A stretch of 64,000 nt of DNA from Comamonas sp. Its GTDB lineage: Bacteria; Pseudomonadota; Gammaproteobacteria; Burkholderiales; Burkholderiaceae_C. The translations under genes were made by a program, and so were the position numbers. Position 1 is the stretch's first letter, and the number at the start of each line of letters is the position of its first letter. The notes beneath the pieces are model-generated. The model did no database searches. It was given only the letters and a program-made list of their open reading frames with translations, and had not been told where the DNA came from. The DNA is taken from contig NZ_SPEY01000086.1 in assembly GCF_009360615.1 (NCBI RefSeq), positions 16,472 through 80,471 of the forward strand, read 5' to 3'. Positions 36,899-46,128 of this stretch are shown here, piece by piece.

Positions 36899-37222
36899 TT
36901 AAAGCGGATCGTATCGCGCATATTTTGGGTTGAACCAGCGCAGATCCTGCTTGCCCAGGGTGCGCAGATGAGCCTTGGCCTGCAGCAGCAGCGGCCGCTG
37001 CAAGTCCTTGAGCTGCAAGGCGCGTGATTTATCCGCGGTCTCCAGGCGAAGCACACTCGCCTGCGCGCTGGTGTCGCTGTAACTGCGCACCACCAGGCTC
37101 AGATTGCCCAGCGTGAAGCGGTAGATGTCGTATTCGTAGTAGTACTCGTAAACGCCCTCGGCATCGGGCTCACTGGCGTCGATATGGTGGCTGCATTCCA
37201 CCTGCAGGCCATCGGTGCTCAT
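36899..37222 (-). CDS. Hypothetical protein, 107 aa
   Basis: I do not recognise this family. The product is soluble, with a Tyr-rich strand (EGVYEYYYEYDIYRF) and a basic C-terminal half (LLLQAKAHLRTLGKQDLRWFNPKYARYD). The start is 3 bases from the stop of the CbrC-like gene upstream, so it is the last gene of a four-gene minus-strand operon. Confidence 0.6.
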   Translation of the reverse strand: MSTDGLQVECSHHIDASEPDAEGVYEYYYEYDIYRFTLGNLSLVVRSYSDTSAQASVLRLETADKSRALQLKDLQRPLLLQAKAHLRTLGKQDLRWFNPKYARYDPL

Positions 37223-37225
37223 GCC

Positions 37226-37765
37226 TTAGCTGCCATCGGTGTGCAGCCGGTGCGTGCCGCACTTCACGCAGCGAAACAGGTAGCCGCCCACCGGATCACC
37301 GGTCTTGCTGATGGCCTGCAGATAGCGCTGTGGCATGTTGGCAATATCGGCTTGCAACTCCTGCTCCAGCTGCTTGATTTCGGTATGGTCGGTGTAACCT
37401 ACAAAGGCGCAGGGCTGATCGCAATGCACCAGCCATTGCTCCTGCTGCCAGCTGTGATAGCTGGGCGTGCGCTCGCAGACTTCCTGCAGCAGCAGGCGAT
37501 CCATGGCGATGCTGTCAGGTTCGTCGGGATCGGCGCTCACGCCTTCAATGCCCAGGTAGTCGTTGAATTCACCCTCGTAGCGCCGGGCTGCGCTGCCGTC
37601 GGCAATGCACCAGGGGCAGAGATAGTCCGGCTCTTCGCGGCTGTAAAACGAGCTGTTGTACTTGAGCTCACGAGCTTGGCCGCAGCAGGAGCAGATACCG
37701 CTTTCGGCCACAAACAGGTTCAGCGCATAGGCATTGGGGCTGAGACGAAATTTCGGCAAATCCAT
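37226..37765 (-). CDS. CbrC (UPF0167) family protein
   Basis: The 179-aa protein has the CbrC family pattern: FRLSPNAYALNLF at the N-terminus, Cys pairs in CSCCGQ and CPWCIADG that look like a zinc ribbon, and a C-terminal FRCVKCGTHRLHTD. In E. coli CbrC was described through colicin E2 tolerance under CreB control, but its activity is unknown. The ATG at 37765 is preferred over an upstream codon. Its start is 12 bases from the stop of the phosphatase gene upstream. Confidence 0.85.
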   Translation of the reverse strand: MDLPKFRLSPNAYALNLFVAESGICSCCGQARELKYNSSFYSREEPDYLCPWCIADGSAARRYEGEFNDYLGIEGVSADPDEPDSIAMDRLLLQEVCERTPSYHSWQQEQWLVHCDQPCAFVGYTDHTEIKQLEQELQADIANMPQRYLQAISKTGDPVGGYLFRCVKCGTHRLHTDGS

Positions 37766-37777
37766 GGAGATCTCCAT

Positions 37778-38269
37778 TCAGGTCTGGCGATTCAGGGCGA
37801 TGGTTTGCAGCAGATTCTGGCAGGCGTCCTCGATCAGATCGAGCACATGCTCGAAGCCGCGCTCGCCACCGTAGTAGGGGTCGGGCACTTCCGGGTCGCC
37901 GAAGCGCTGGCAGTAATCGGTCAGTCGATGCAGGCGCTCTTGCTGTGCAGGACTGGCGAGGCGGCGGGCGGCGGTTTCATTGGCGCTGTCCATCACCAGC
38001 ACCAGATCGAAAGCGTCGAAATCCTGCTTCGTCAGCTGCCGCGCACGCTGCCCGCTGAGGTCATAGCCCCGGCGGCGCGCATGCTGCTGGCTGCGGGCAT
38101 CGGGGGGCTCGCCCACGTGATAGCCGTGCGTGCCGGCGGAGTCCACTTGCACCCGATGCTGCAGACCCGCATCCGCGACCATTTTTTCCAGCACGCCATG
38201 GGCTGTGGGGCTGCGGCAGATGTTTCCGGTGCAAACCATCAGAACGCGAACGGGTTTGGCGGCAGTCAT
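37778..38269 (-). CDS. Low molecular weight protein-tyrosine phosphatase
   Basis: The 163-aa protein has the LMW-PTP P-loop VLMVCTGNICRSPTAHG near the N-terminus and the general-acid Asp in the loop EVPDPYYGG. These are the complete catalytic elements for phosphotyrosine hydrolysis. Its start overlaps the stop of an upstream membrane protein gene by four bases. Such enzymes act on BY-kinases and other proteins; the partner here is not known. No tyrosine kinase or capsule gene lies nearby. Confidence 0.93.
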   Translation of the reverse strand: MTAAKPVRVLMVCTGNICRSPTAHGVLEKMVADAGLQHRVQVDSAGTHGYHVGEPPDARSQQHARRRGYDLSGQRARQLTKQDFDAFDLVLVMDSANETAARRLASPAQQERLHRLTDYCQRFGDPEVPDPYYGGERGFEHVLDLIEDACQNLLQTIALNRQT

Positions 38270-38634
38270 GGCTGATCTTTCGCTGTGGCTTGTACCTCGG
38301 CCATCCTGGTTTCCAGTGTGCGGATCTGGGTCTTGAGCTGGCGCAGGCTGCTTTGCATGGTCACTCCCAGCAGCCGGCGCATGCCTTCGAAGAACAGCAC
38401 CATGAAGAGCACCACGGGCAGCACGCCCCAGCGCAGCCAGGGCGAGGCCTGGTTGATCCAGGCCACGGCGCAGACCCCCACGGCCATGGCCACGGCAAGA
38501 TAGTTCCATTTCCTCGAGCTTTGCATCTTGCGTTCGTACTTCTGCGCAGTGGCCTCGAGCTGCTGCTCGGTGGCTCTGAGTCTGGCAATGGACGCCTGAA
38601 TCTCTTCAAGGCTGGCGGGCTTGTCTGACGGCAT
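38266..38634 (-). CDS. Small membrane protein with coiled coil
   Basis: The 122-aa protein has an N-terminal coiled-coil-like helix (SLEEIQASIARLRATEQQLEATAQKYERKM), two membrane helices (YLAVAMAVGVCAVAWI, GVLPVVLFMVLFFEGMRR) and a C-terminal coiled coil (LRQLKTQIRTLETRMAEVQ). No family is recognised. It overlaps the phosphatase gene by four bases and heads the operon. Confidence 0.65.
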   Translation of the reverse strand: MPSDKPASLEEIQASIARLRATEQQLEATAQKYERKMQSSRKWNYLAVAMAVGVCAVAWINQASPWLRWGVLPVVLFMVLFFEGMRRLLGVTMQSSLRQLKTQIRTLETRMAEVQATAKDQP

Positions 38635-38735
38635 AGGGCAGATGGTCGTTAAGAGTGATGGCGGGCGTCATGCCTGCATGACTCCGGTTTGATCGCTGAA
38701 AGTGCTTGATGGAACAACGATACGGCGATTGGGAA

Positions 38736-39806
38736 TCAGGCGTGGTGTGTGCGGCGCAGTGCATCGAATTCTGCACTCCACTGCTGGCGCAGGCTGCGCT
38801 TTTCGCTCTCGTCGATCCAGGCCGCGTCGATGCCGTTGAGCATGAAGTCCTTGAGGTCGGCCATCGAAAAGCCGAAGTCGCTGACCATCTTGGTCCAGGC
38901 CCCTGTAGGGTTTACATGGTGCAGCGTGGGGTCGTCGGTGTTGGGGTGCACGCGAAGGCCCAGGCCGGGCATCTGGCGTATCGGGTGATCCAGTGCCCAG
39001 CGTTCGGGAGCCAGTGTGCGCAGGTAGTAGGAATTGGTCGGCACCACGGTGAACACAATGCCCAGATCGGCGCAGCGCCGGGCCAGTTCCGGGTTGTCGA
39101 TGACGGTGTAGCCGTGATCGACACGATCCACCTTGAGCGTCTCAATGGCCGTTTGCAGATTGTTCCAGGGCAGGCCGAACTCGCTGGCATGGGCCGTGGT
39201 CTTGAGGCCGTTGCGACGTGCCAGCGCATAGGCGTCGACAAACAGCTCGGGCGGGCGGTCGTTTTCGCGGTAGTCGATGCCGATGCCGGGCACATCGTCG
39301 TGGCGGTTGTCCAGCATCCACTGCACCATCTGCACGGCGGCCTCGGCCGGGGCTTCTCGGTCGATGGACGGCACCAGACGGCCACGTATGCCGCAATCCT
39401 TTTGCGCGGCTGCGGCGCCGGCCAGAATGGCTTGCTGGGCGACGGCATAGCCCATGCCCGAGCATTGCACCGTGCCGGTGGGGTTCCAGAAGAATTCGGC
39501 ATAGCGCACATGGTGGGCGGCGGCATCCTGCAGGTATTCATAGGTAATACGCTCCAGATCGGCCGGCGTCTGCAGCAGCCACTCGTCGAGTGCGCGCAGT
39601 ACGCGCAGCACGCCCACGGGCTTTTCGCCGCGTGTGTAGAAAGCCTCGATCTCTTCGGGAGTCAGCGGCGCCTTGGTGCGTTGAACCAGTTCGATGAAAG
39701 TGCTTTTTCTGACCGTCCCCAGCAGGTGGCAGTGCAACTCCATCTTGGGGATGGCATGGGCAAAGGCGGTCAGTTCAGGTGTGGGGGCAGTAGGCGCGGC
39801 ATTCAT
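38736..39806 (-). CDS. Adenosine deaminase-like amidohydrolase
   Basis: The 356-aa protein belongs to the adenosine/AMP deaminase family. It has the metal-binding MELHCHLLGT start, a TTAHASEFG segment with the catalytic Glu (usual form HAGE), a DHGYTV segment with the catalytic His, and NTDDPTLHH with the zinc Asp. All key residues are present, but the spacing and wording differ from classical Add, so it may act on another purine or a related compound. It stands alone on the minus strand. Confidence 0.8.
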   Translation of the reverse strand: MNAAPTAPTPELTAFAHAIPKMELHCHLLGTVRKSTFIELVQRTKAPLTPEEIEAFYTRGEKPVGVLRVLRALDEWLLQTPADLERITYEYLQDAAAHHVRYAEFFWNPTGTVQCSGMGYAVAQQAILAGAAAAQKDCGIRGRLVPSIDREAPAEAAVQMVQWMLDNRHDDVPGIGIDYRENDRPPELFVDAYALARRNGLKTTAHASEFGLPWNNLQTAIETLKVDRVDHGYTVIDNPELARRCADLGIVFTVVPTNSYYLRTLAPERWALDHPIRQMPGLGLRVHPNTDDPTLHHVNPTGAWTKMVSDFGFSMADLKDFMLNGIDAAWIDESEKRSLRQQWSAEFDALRRTHHA

Positions 39807-39856
39807 GCCGCAAATGGTAGTGGCTTGCGATCAGCCTTGCCGTAGGCAGTTTTACA

Positions 39857-40618
39857 TTAGGGTGCCAGGAACAGCCGCGGCACGGATGCGGCCAGCATGG
39901 CGATGCCCGAGCAGGTCAGCAGGCTCAGCACGATCTGGCGAAAGCGCGCATCGCTCACGCCCTTGTAGACGCGGGTGCCGAAGATCACGGGCACCAGCAC
40001 GGCCGGCAGCACGATGGCGAACGAGGGCCACATGGCGGGCTTGACCAGGCCGGTGGCCAGATAGCTGGCCATGGTCACGGCCAAGACCGAGAGGTTGAAG
40101 TTCTGGATCACCGAGCGCTGCGCATGGCGTTCAAAGCCGCGCAGCGTGCACCACAGCGTGGGAACCGTGCCGCTGAAACCGCCCAGTCCGCCCATGACGC
40201 CACCGATCAGCCCGGCGGCCGCATCGCTCAGGCGGGCCAGCAGGCCGCCGCCCAGCGTCAGCCGGGGCAGGTGGGCGCTGAGCAGCATGGCGGGGCACCA
40301 CAGCACCAGCAGACAGCCCAGGCCGAACTTGAACCAGTCCATATGGAGATGCGGCATCACGGCCACGCCCAGGGGAATGCCGGCCAGGCCTCCGGCGATG
40401 AACGGCAGCAGCGACTTCCAGTGAAACTCGCGGCGCACGGTGAAGGCCGCAATGACTTGCCCCGTCAGCGAGCCGAACACCGAAAGCACGGCGGCCAGCT
40501 GCGGCTCCAGCACCCAGGCCCAGAACGACATCGCCACCATGCCGAAGGCAAAGCCCGACAGCCCCTGCACAAAGCCTGCCACGGCAGCCCCCAGGGCCAC
40601 CACCAAGATCACTTCCAC
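39857..40618 (-). CDS. TauE/SafE family permease
   Basis: The protein of about 253 aa has about eight predicted membrane helices with the TauE/SafE pattern (VAGFVQGLSGFAFGMVAMSFW, GGLAGIPLGVAVM, GGVMGGLGGFSGTVPTLW). The family includes exporters of sulfite, sulfoacetate and related organosulfur or carboxylate anions. It is not next to the sulfonate genes at 55246-58261, so a link to them is only possible. The GTG at 40618 is preferred because GGAG lies upstream; the ATG at 40642 would add eight residues. Confidence 0.83.
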   Translation of the reverse strand: MEVILVVALGAAVAGFVQGLSGFAFGMVAMSFWAWVLEPQLAAVLSVFGSLTGQVIAAFTVRREFHWKSLLPFIAGGLAGIPLGVAVMPHLHMDWFKFGLGCLLVLWCPAMLLSAHLPRLTLGGGLLARLSDAAAGLIGGVMGGLGGFSGTVPTLWCTLRGFERHAQRSVIQNFNLSVLAVTMASYLATGLVKPAMWPSFAIVLPAVLVPVIFGTRVYKGVSDARFRQIVLSLLTCSGIAMLAASVPRLFLAP

Positions 40619-40720
40619 ATTCTGGTCTCCGTCCGATGGCATCGATTATCGTCTTCGGTCGGCAGGGAATTGCCATGCAGTTCTGGCATGGCGGCAGGCC
40701 GCTGCGCTATCGTGCAGGCC

Positions 40721-43258
40721 ATGCAAGCATCATCTGTCTGGATTCTGGGGCTGCGCAATCTCTGGCGCGATCTGCGCGCTGGCGAGCTGCGCCTGATCAT
40801 CGTGGCTGTGCTGCTGGCCGTGGCGGCACTGAGTTCGGTCGGTTTTTTTGCCGACCGCCTGCAGGCCGGCCTGCAGCGCGACGCGCGTCAGCTGCTGGGC
40901 GGCGATGTGGTGGTGGTCAGCGACAACCCCGCCCCTGCGGTTTTTGAGCAGCAGGCGCGGCAGCAGGGGCTGCAGAGCGTGGCGACGGCCAGTTTTCCGA
41001 CCATGGCCCGCTCCAGCCAGGAGCAGGGCGGGGCCAGCCGCCTGGTGGCGCTCAAAAGCGTGGACCCCGGCTACCCGTTGCGCGGCGTGCTGCACCTGAA
41101 TCAGGGACCGGGCCAGCCAGACCTGGAAGTCCGGGCGATTCCTGAAAGCGGCCATGCCTGGGTCGATGCGCCACTGCTGGAGGCGCTGGGCCTGAGGCTC
41201 GGCGACCGGCTGCTGCTGGGCGATGCGAGCTTTCGTATCTCGCACATCATTGCCATCGAGCCCGATCGTGGCGCGGGCTTCATGAGCTTCGCCCCGCGCG
41301 TGATGATCAACAGCGCCGACCTGCCCGCCACGCGCCTGGTGCAGCCCGCCAGCCGCATCACCTATCGGCTGGCCGTGGCGGCGCGGGCAGACGCCGGGCG
41401 CGGCGCGCAGCGGGCCGCACAGGACTATCTCAGTTGGGCGCAGGAACTGGCCAAGAGCCTGCATGGCGTGCGTGTGGAATCGCTGGAAAGCGGCCGTCCC
41501 GAAATGCGCCAGACTCTGGACAGGGCCGAGAAATTCCTGAGCCTGGTGGCCTTGCTCTCGGCGCTGCTGTCGGCCGTGGCCGTGGCACTGGCCGCGCGTG
41601 CCTTCGCCAACAGCCATCTCGATGCGTCGGCCATGCTGCGCGTGCTCGGCCAGAGTCAGCGCAGGATTGCCCTGGCCTATGTGGTGGAGTTCGTAAGCAT
41701 TGCCCTGGCTGCCAGCGCGGCCGGCGTGCTGCTGGGCTGGGCCGTGCACCATGTGTTTGTCTGGCTGCTGGCCGGACTGGTCGAATCCGCCCTGCCGGCT
41801 CCGAGTCTGTGGCCCGCATTGTTTGGCCTGGGCATGGGGCTGACCCTGTTGCTGGCCTTTGGTCTGCCGCCCGTGCTGCAGCTGGCCCAGGTGCCGCCGC
41901 TGCGCGTGATGCGGCGCGACCTGGGGGCGCTCAAGCCCGCATCATGGCTGGTGCTGGGGGTGGGTGTGACGGGTTTTGCGGCTTTGCTGATGGTGGCCAG
42001 CCGTGATATCAAGCTGGGCCTGATTGCGGTGGGCGGCTTTGCCGTGGCCGTTCTGCTCTTCGCGGGCCTGGCCTGGCTGGCCGTCAAGCTGCTGCGCCAG
42101 GTGGTCAACGAGGCCACGGCGCCGCGCTGGCTGGTCATGGCCACGCGCCAGGTCTCGGCCAAGCCCGTGTACGCCGTGGTCCAGGTCAGCTCGCTGGCCG
42201 TGGGGCTGCTGGCCCTGGTGCTGCTGGTGCTGCTGCGCACCGATCTGATCGCGAGCTGGCGCAAGGCCACGCCGGCCAATGCGCCCGATCGCTTTGTCAT
42301 CAATGTCCAGCCCGATCAGGCGCAGGACTTTCAGGCCGCGCTGAAGAAGGCCGGCGTGCACCGCTATGACTGGTATCCCATGATTCGCGGGCGGCTGATT
42401 GCCGTCAACGGCAAGGCCATCAGCCCCGAGAACTATGAGGACGAGCGCGCCAAGCGTCTGGTGGACCGGGAGTTCAATATCTCCACCGCCGAAACCATGC
42501 CCGATCACAACCAGATCGTGGGCGGACGTTGGCAGGCAGGCGAGCAGGGCGCGATCAGCATGGAAGAAGGCATTGCCAAGACCCTGGGCCTGAAGCTGGG
42601 CGATACGCTGCGCTTCGATATCGGCGGCCAGGAGAGCGATGCCCGCATCACGAGCCTGCGCAAGGTGGACTGGAGTTCCATGCGCGCCAACTTCTTTGTG
42701 ATCTATCCCGTGCAGCATCTGGAGAACGTGGCCGTGACCTATCTGGCGGCCTATCGCGCGCCCGACGTCAAGGGCTTTGACAATGCGCTGGTCAATGAAT
42801 TTCCCAACATCACCAATGTCGACCTGAGCAGTACGCTGGCCCAGGTGCAGCAGGTGATGGACCAGGTCATACGCGCCGTGGAGTTCCTGTTCGGCTTCAC
42901 GCTGGTGGCGGGTCTGGTCGTGCTGTTTGCCTCCGTCACCGGCACGCGGGAGGAAAGAGCGCGCGAATACGCCATCATGCGCGCCGTGGGGGCGCGCTCG
43001 GGCCTGCTGCAGCAGGTACAGAGCGCCGAGCTGGCCGGAGTGGGCCTGATGGCCGGCTTTCTGGCCAGCTGCGTGGCCCTGGCCGTGGGCTGGGCCCTGG
43101 CACGCTGGGTGTTTGATTTCCAGTGGAATGTGCTTTGGTGGGTCCCCCTGGTGGGCGCGATGGCGGGGGCGTTGCTGGCCTGGCTGGCGGGCTGGTGGGC
43201 GTTGCGCGAGGTGGTGCGCCGTCCGGTGATGGTCACGCTGCGCCAGGCGGCGGAGTAA
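40721..43258 (+). CDS. FtsX-like ABC transporter permease (YbbP family)
   Basis: The 845-aa protein has an N-terminal helix (ELRLIIVAVLLAVAALSSVGFF), a MacB-like periplasmic domain (ARQLLGGDVVVVSDNPAP...), and two FtsX-type sets of four helices, with a second periplasmic domain between. The C-terminal EERAREYAIMRAVGA segment is typical of FtsX permeases that couple to an ABC ATPase. No ATPase (YbbA type) or TesA-like lipase gene is adjacent. It either pairs with an ATPase encoded elsewhere or works in another way. Confidence 0.87.
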   Translation: MQASSVWILGLRNLWRDLRAGELRLIIVAVLLAVAALSSVGFFADRLQAGLQRDARQLLGGDVVVVSDNPAPAVFEQQARQQGLQSVATASFPTMARSSQEQGGASRLVALKSVDPGYPLRGVLHLNQGPGQPDLEVRAIPESGHAWVDAPLLEALGLRLGDRLLLGDASFRISHIIAIEPDRGAGFMSFAPRVMINSADLPATRLVQPASRITYRLAVAARADAGRGAQRAAQDYLSWAQELAKSLHGVRVESLESGRPEMRQTLDRAEKFLSLVALLSALLSAVAVALAARAFANSHLDASAMLRVLGQSQRRIALAYVVEFVSIALAASAAGVLLGWAVHHVFVWLLAGLVESALPAPSLWPALFGLGMGLTLLLAFGLPPVLQLAQVPPLRVMRRDLGALKPASWLVLGVGVTGFAALLMVASRDIKLGLIAVGGFAVAVLLFAGLAWLAVKLLRQVVNEATAPRWLVMATRQVSAKPVYAVVQVSSLAVGLLALVLLVLLRTDLIASWRKATPANAPDRFVINVQPDQAQDFQAALKKAGVHRYDWYPMIRGRLIAVNGKAISPENYEDERAKRLVDREFNISTAETMPDHNQIVGGRWQAGEQGAISMEEGIAKTLGLKLGDTLRFDIGGQESDARITSLRKVDWSSMRANFFVIYPVQHLENVAVTYLAAYRAPDVKGFDNALVNEFPNITNVDLSSTLAQVQQVMDQVIRAVEFLFGFTLVAGLVVLFASVTGTREERAREYAIMRAVGARSGLLQQVQSAELAGVGLMAGFLASCVALAVGWALARWVFDFQWNVLWWVPLVGAMAGALLAWLAGWWALREVVRRPVMVTLRQAAE

Positions 43259-43434
43259 GAACCTGTTGACGATCTCTGTGCGGACGCGTTGGAGCGCCAT
43301 CGGGATGCGCTCTAAGCAATCGCTAGCCGCTTGCCAAGGGGCGCAAGCAAGAGGCAGTGCTCAGAAATCGCCCGATTTCGCTTCCAGCCTTCGGGCAGAG
43401 ACTTTGCGGACGCCCGGTCAGGGGCGGTGTGCGG
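43259..43434 (+). repeat. Dispersed intergenic repeat B, copy 2
   Basis: This copy starts directly after the stop codon of the permease gene and runs in the same direction relative to its host gene as copy 1 at 1-168. It begins AAGAACCTGTTGACGATCTC-like and ends CGCCCGGTCAGGGG. About 110 further bases before the next gene hold nothing recognisable. Confidence 0.7.
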
Positions 43435-43551
43435 CGTTGCCTCGCCGGGCGCGAATGTTGCGGCGGTATCGCGCGCGGCGGGGCGGCCCCTGGCATCCCA
43501 TCCCGCAATGCCTCTGTCGCGGCCGGCGGAGATCGTCCGCGCGTTCCAGGG

Positions 43552-44427
43552 CTAGCCCTTGAACAGCCGCTCGCTGGCGAAATCCACGAAAGCCCGGACC
43601 TTGGGCGAGAGCTGTCGGCTCGAGGGCCACAGCGCGGAGAACTGCCCGCTGTGCGTGAGCTGCTCGGCCAGGACCTGCCGGAGCTCGCCACGCGCCAGTG
43701 CGTCGCGGGCCAGGAAGTCGGGCATATAGGCCAGGCCCAGGCCCGAGATGGCGGCGCCTAGCATCGCTTCCATGTTGTTGCAGACCAGGGCGATGGGCAT
43801 GGCCGGCAGCCCGGCCAGCGTCCATTCCTCGAGCTTTCCGCTGTTCAGGAAGCGATAGCGCAGGCTGGTGTGTCCTGCGAGGTCGGCTGGCGTGAGGGGG
43901 ATGCCGCGTTCGGCCAGATAGGCCGGGGAGGCTGCGAGAACAAAGCGAAACGGCCCGAGTCGGCGCGCCACCAGCCGCGAGTCCGCCAGATCGCCGCTGC
44001 GGATGACCACATCGAGGCCGGCTTCGACGACATCGACCAGATGGTCGTTGAAGTCCAGATCCAGCTCCACCTCGGGATATCGGGCCTGGAATTCGGGCAG
44101 TACGGGCAGCAGAAAGCGGTAGCCGATGGCAGGCAGGCTGACGCGCAGGCGGCCGCGCGGCGTCTCGGCAGCGGCCTGCATGGCCGCGCGTGCATCGTGC
44201 AGCTCGTCGAGGATGCGCCGGCAGCGCTCGTGGAACAGCGTGCCTTCCTGCGTCAGACGCACCTGGCGTGTGGTGCGATGGAACAGACGCAGGCCCAGTT
44301 GCTGCTCCAGCCGCGCCACGTTCTTGCCTACGGCCGAGGCCGAGATGCCAAGCGCGCGGCCAGCTTCGGCAAAACTCAGAAGATCGGCGGCACGAACAAA
44401 GGACTCAAGTCCGCTGAAGCTGTCCAT
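43552..44427 (-). CDS. LysR family regulator, divergent from an MFS exporter
   Basis: The 291-aa protein has the LysR winged helix (FSGLESFVRAADLLSFAEAGRALGISASAVGKNVARLEQQLGLRLF) with FHRTTR after it, as in the subgroup that includes AaeR- and DmlR-like regulators, and a substrate-binding-like domain. It is divergent from the drug-type MFS gene at 44536, about 110 bases apart, which suggests it regulates that exporter. The ATG at 44427 is used; an upstream codon would add four residues. Confidence 0.88.
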   Translation of the reverse strand: MDSFSGLESFVRAADLLSFAEAGRALGISASAVGKNVARLEQQLGLRLFHRTTRQVRLTQEGTLFHERCRRILDELHDARAAMQAAAETPRGRLRVSLPAIGYRFLLPVLPEFQARYPEVELDLDFNDHLVDVVEAGLDVVIRSGDLADSRLVARRLGPFRFVLAASPAYLAERGIPLTPADLAGHTSLRYRFLNSGKLEEWTLAGLPAMPIALVCNNMEAMLGAAISGLGLAYMPDFLARDALARGELRQVLAEQLTHSGQFSALWPSSRQLSPKVRAFVDFASERLFKG

Positions 44428-44535
44428 GGTGATTGGCAACCTTTGGTTGGGATTCTAGGGAGTGATGAGGCTATTTTCGTTGGATTGGAGCGCTTTTATC
44501 GTTCATGCCTGATTGATTCACGAAGCCAGTCCTCC

Positions 44536-46128
44536 ATGTCCTGCTCTACTTCTCCATCCTGCCCACAGGCGGATTTTCCGGTTTGCGCCCGCCGCGCATC
44601 GCCTGCCCGGGTGCTGCTATCGGTCTGCCTGGCTGCTCTGGCCATGCCGCTGAGCTTTACCGGGCCGGCCGTGGCACTGCCGGCGCTGCGCGAGTCTCTG
44701 GGGGGCGACCCTCTGGCGCTGAACTGGGTCACCAATGCCTTTATGCTGAGTTTCGGTGCCACGCTGATGGCGGCCGGCTCACTCGCCGATGTCTACGGGC
44801 GGCGGCGCGTATTTCTGACGGGGCTGGCTGTTGTGGTCGGCAGCGTGCTGCTGCAGGTCTGCCTGCAGGGCAGGGGGGCCATCATCGGCTTCAATCTGTT
44901 GCGGGCGCTGCAGGGACTGGGCGCGGCGGCGGCACTGGCGGCAGGCACCGCAGGCCTGGCCCAGGCCTTCGAGGATGCCCGGCGTACCCGGGCCTTCAGT
45001 TGCGTGGGCACTTCCTTTGGTGTGGGGCTGGCCTTCGGGCCCTTGCTGTCGGGTGGGTTGCTGCACAGCGGCGGCTGGCGCAGCGTGGTGCTCAGCGCTG
45101 CCGCCGCGGCATTCGCCGCGCTGCTGCTGGGCCTGCGCCATATGCCGGAGTCCCGCAATCCACAGGCACAGAGGCTGGACCTGCCGGGTGCGCTGTCGTT
45201 CACGCTGGCTCTGGCGCTATTGACCTGGGGCTTGCTGCAAGTGCCGCAAACGGGCTGGTCGCAGGGCCGCACGTGGCTGCCCCTGGCGGCTGCCCTGCTG
45301 GCGGCCGCAGCCTTTGTGCAGATCGAGCGCCGCAGCGCCCACCCGATGCTGGACCTGTCGCTGTTCCGCTATCCGCGCTTTGTCGGCGTGCAACTGCTGG
45401 CAGCAGCACCGGCCTATGCCTTTGTCGTCCTGCTGGTGCTGCTGCCGCTGCGCTTCATCGGCGTGGAGGGGCTGACGCCGCTCGCGGCCGGGCAGCGGAT
45501 GTTCGTGCTGTCGCTGCCCATGCTGTGCGTGCCGCTGCTGGCAGGCTGGCTTGCGCGCTGGCTGTCGGCCGCCTGGCTGTGCGGGACGGGGCTGCTGGTC
45601 TGTGCCATGGGCTTGCGGTGGCTGGGCCGCTGCGCTCCCGGCTCGGACCTTGTGCAGATGGCCGCGCCGCTGCTGCTGATCGGTCTGGGCATAGGCCTGC
45701 CCTGGGGGCTCATGGACGGGCTGGCCGTGACGGTGGTGCCGCGCGAGCGCGCCGGCATGGCCACGGGCATCTTCAGTACCGTGCGTGTGGCGGGCGAAGG
45801 CATTGCACTGGCCGTGGTCGGGGCTGCGCTGGCCGCGCTGCTGGCGAGGGAGCTGGCGGCTCTCTCGCCCTCCATGACGCAGGGCTCGGCCGTCGCCCAG
45901 ATGCTGGCGACCGGGAATATGCAGGGAGCGCTGGCGTTGATGCCGGGTGCGTCCGCCGCCGAGCTGCTCAAGGCCTATGGCCTGGCTTTCTCCACCTTGC
46001 TCGATGTGCTGGCCGGCGTGACGGTGCTGACGGCCCTGGGCGTTTTCGCATTCCTGCGCTCGGGTACGGACATGCCGCATGGCCGACAATCGGGACTGAC
46101 TCGCAAAGCCGCTACACATGCAGATTGA
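44536..46128 (+). CDS. MFS drug exporter, DHA2 (14-TMS) type
   Basis: The 530-aa protein has 13-14 hydrophobic helices and the DHA2 signatures: LNWVTNAFMLSFGATLMAAGSLADVYGRRRVFL (motif A area), LRALQGLGAAAALAAGTAGL and the motif C-like GTSFGVGLAFGPLLSGGLL. Members export antiseptics, drugs or metabolites by proton antiport. An adjacent divergent LysR regulator suggests inducible expression. The C-terminus overlaps the truncated haemoglobin gene by 11 bases, so they are likely co-transcribed. Confidence 0.88.
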   Translation: MSCSTSPSCPQADFPVCARRASPARVLLSVCLAALAMPLSFTGPAVALPALRESLGGDPLALNWVTNAFMLSFGATLMAAGSLADVYGRRRVFLTGLAVVVGSVLLQVCLQGRGAIIGFNLLRALQGLGAAAALAAGTAGLAQAFEDARRTRAFSCVGTSFGVGLAFGPLLSGGLLHSGGWRSVVLSAAAAAFAALLLGLRHMPESRNPQAQRLDLPGALSFTLALALLTWGLLQVPQTGWSQGRTWLPLAAALLAAAAFVQIERRSAHPMLDLSLFRYPRFVGVQLLAAAPAYAFVVLLVLLPLRFIGVEGLTPLAAGQRMFVLSLPMLCVPLLAGWLARWLSAAWLCGTGLLVCAMGLRWLGRCAPGSDLVQMAAPLLLIGLGIGLPWGLMDGLAVTVVPRERAGMATGIFSTVRVAGEGIALAVVGAALAALLARELAALSPSMTQGSAVAQMLATGNMQGALALMPGASAAELLKAYGLAFSTLLDVLAGVTVLTALGVFAFLRSGTDMPHGRQSGLTRKAATHAD

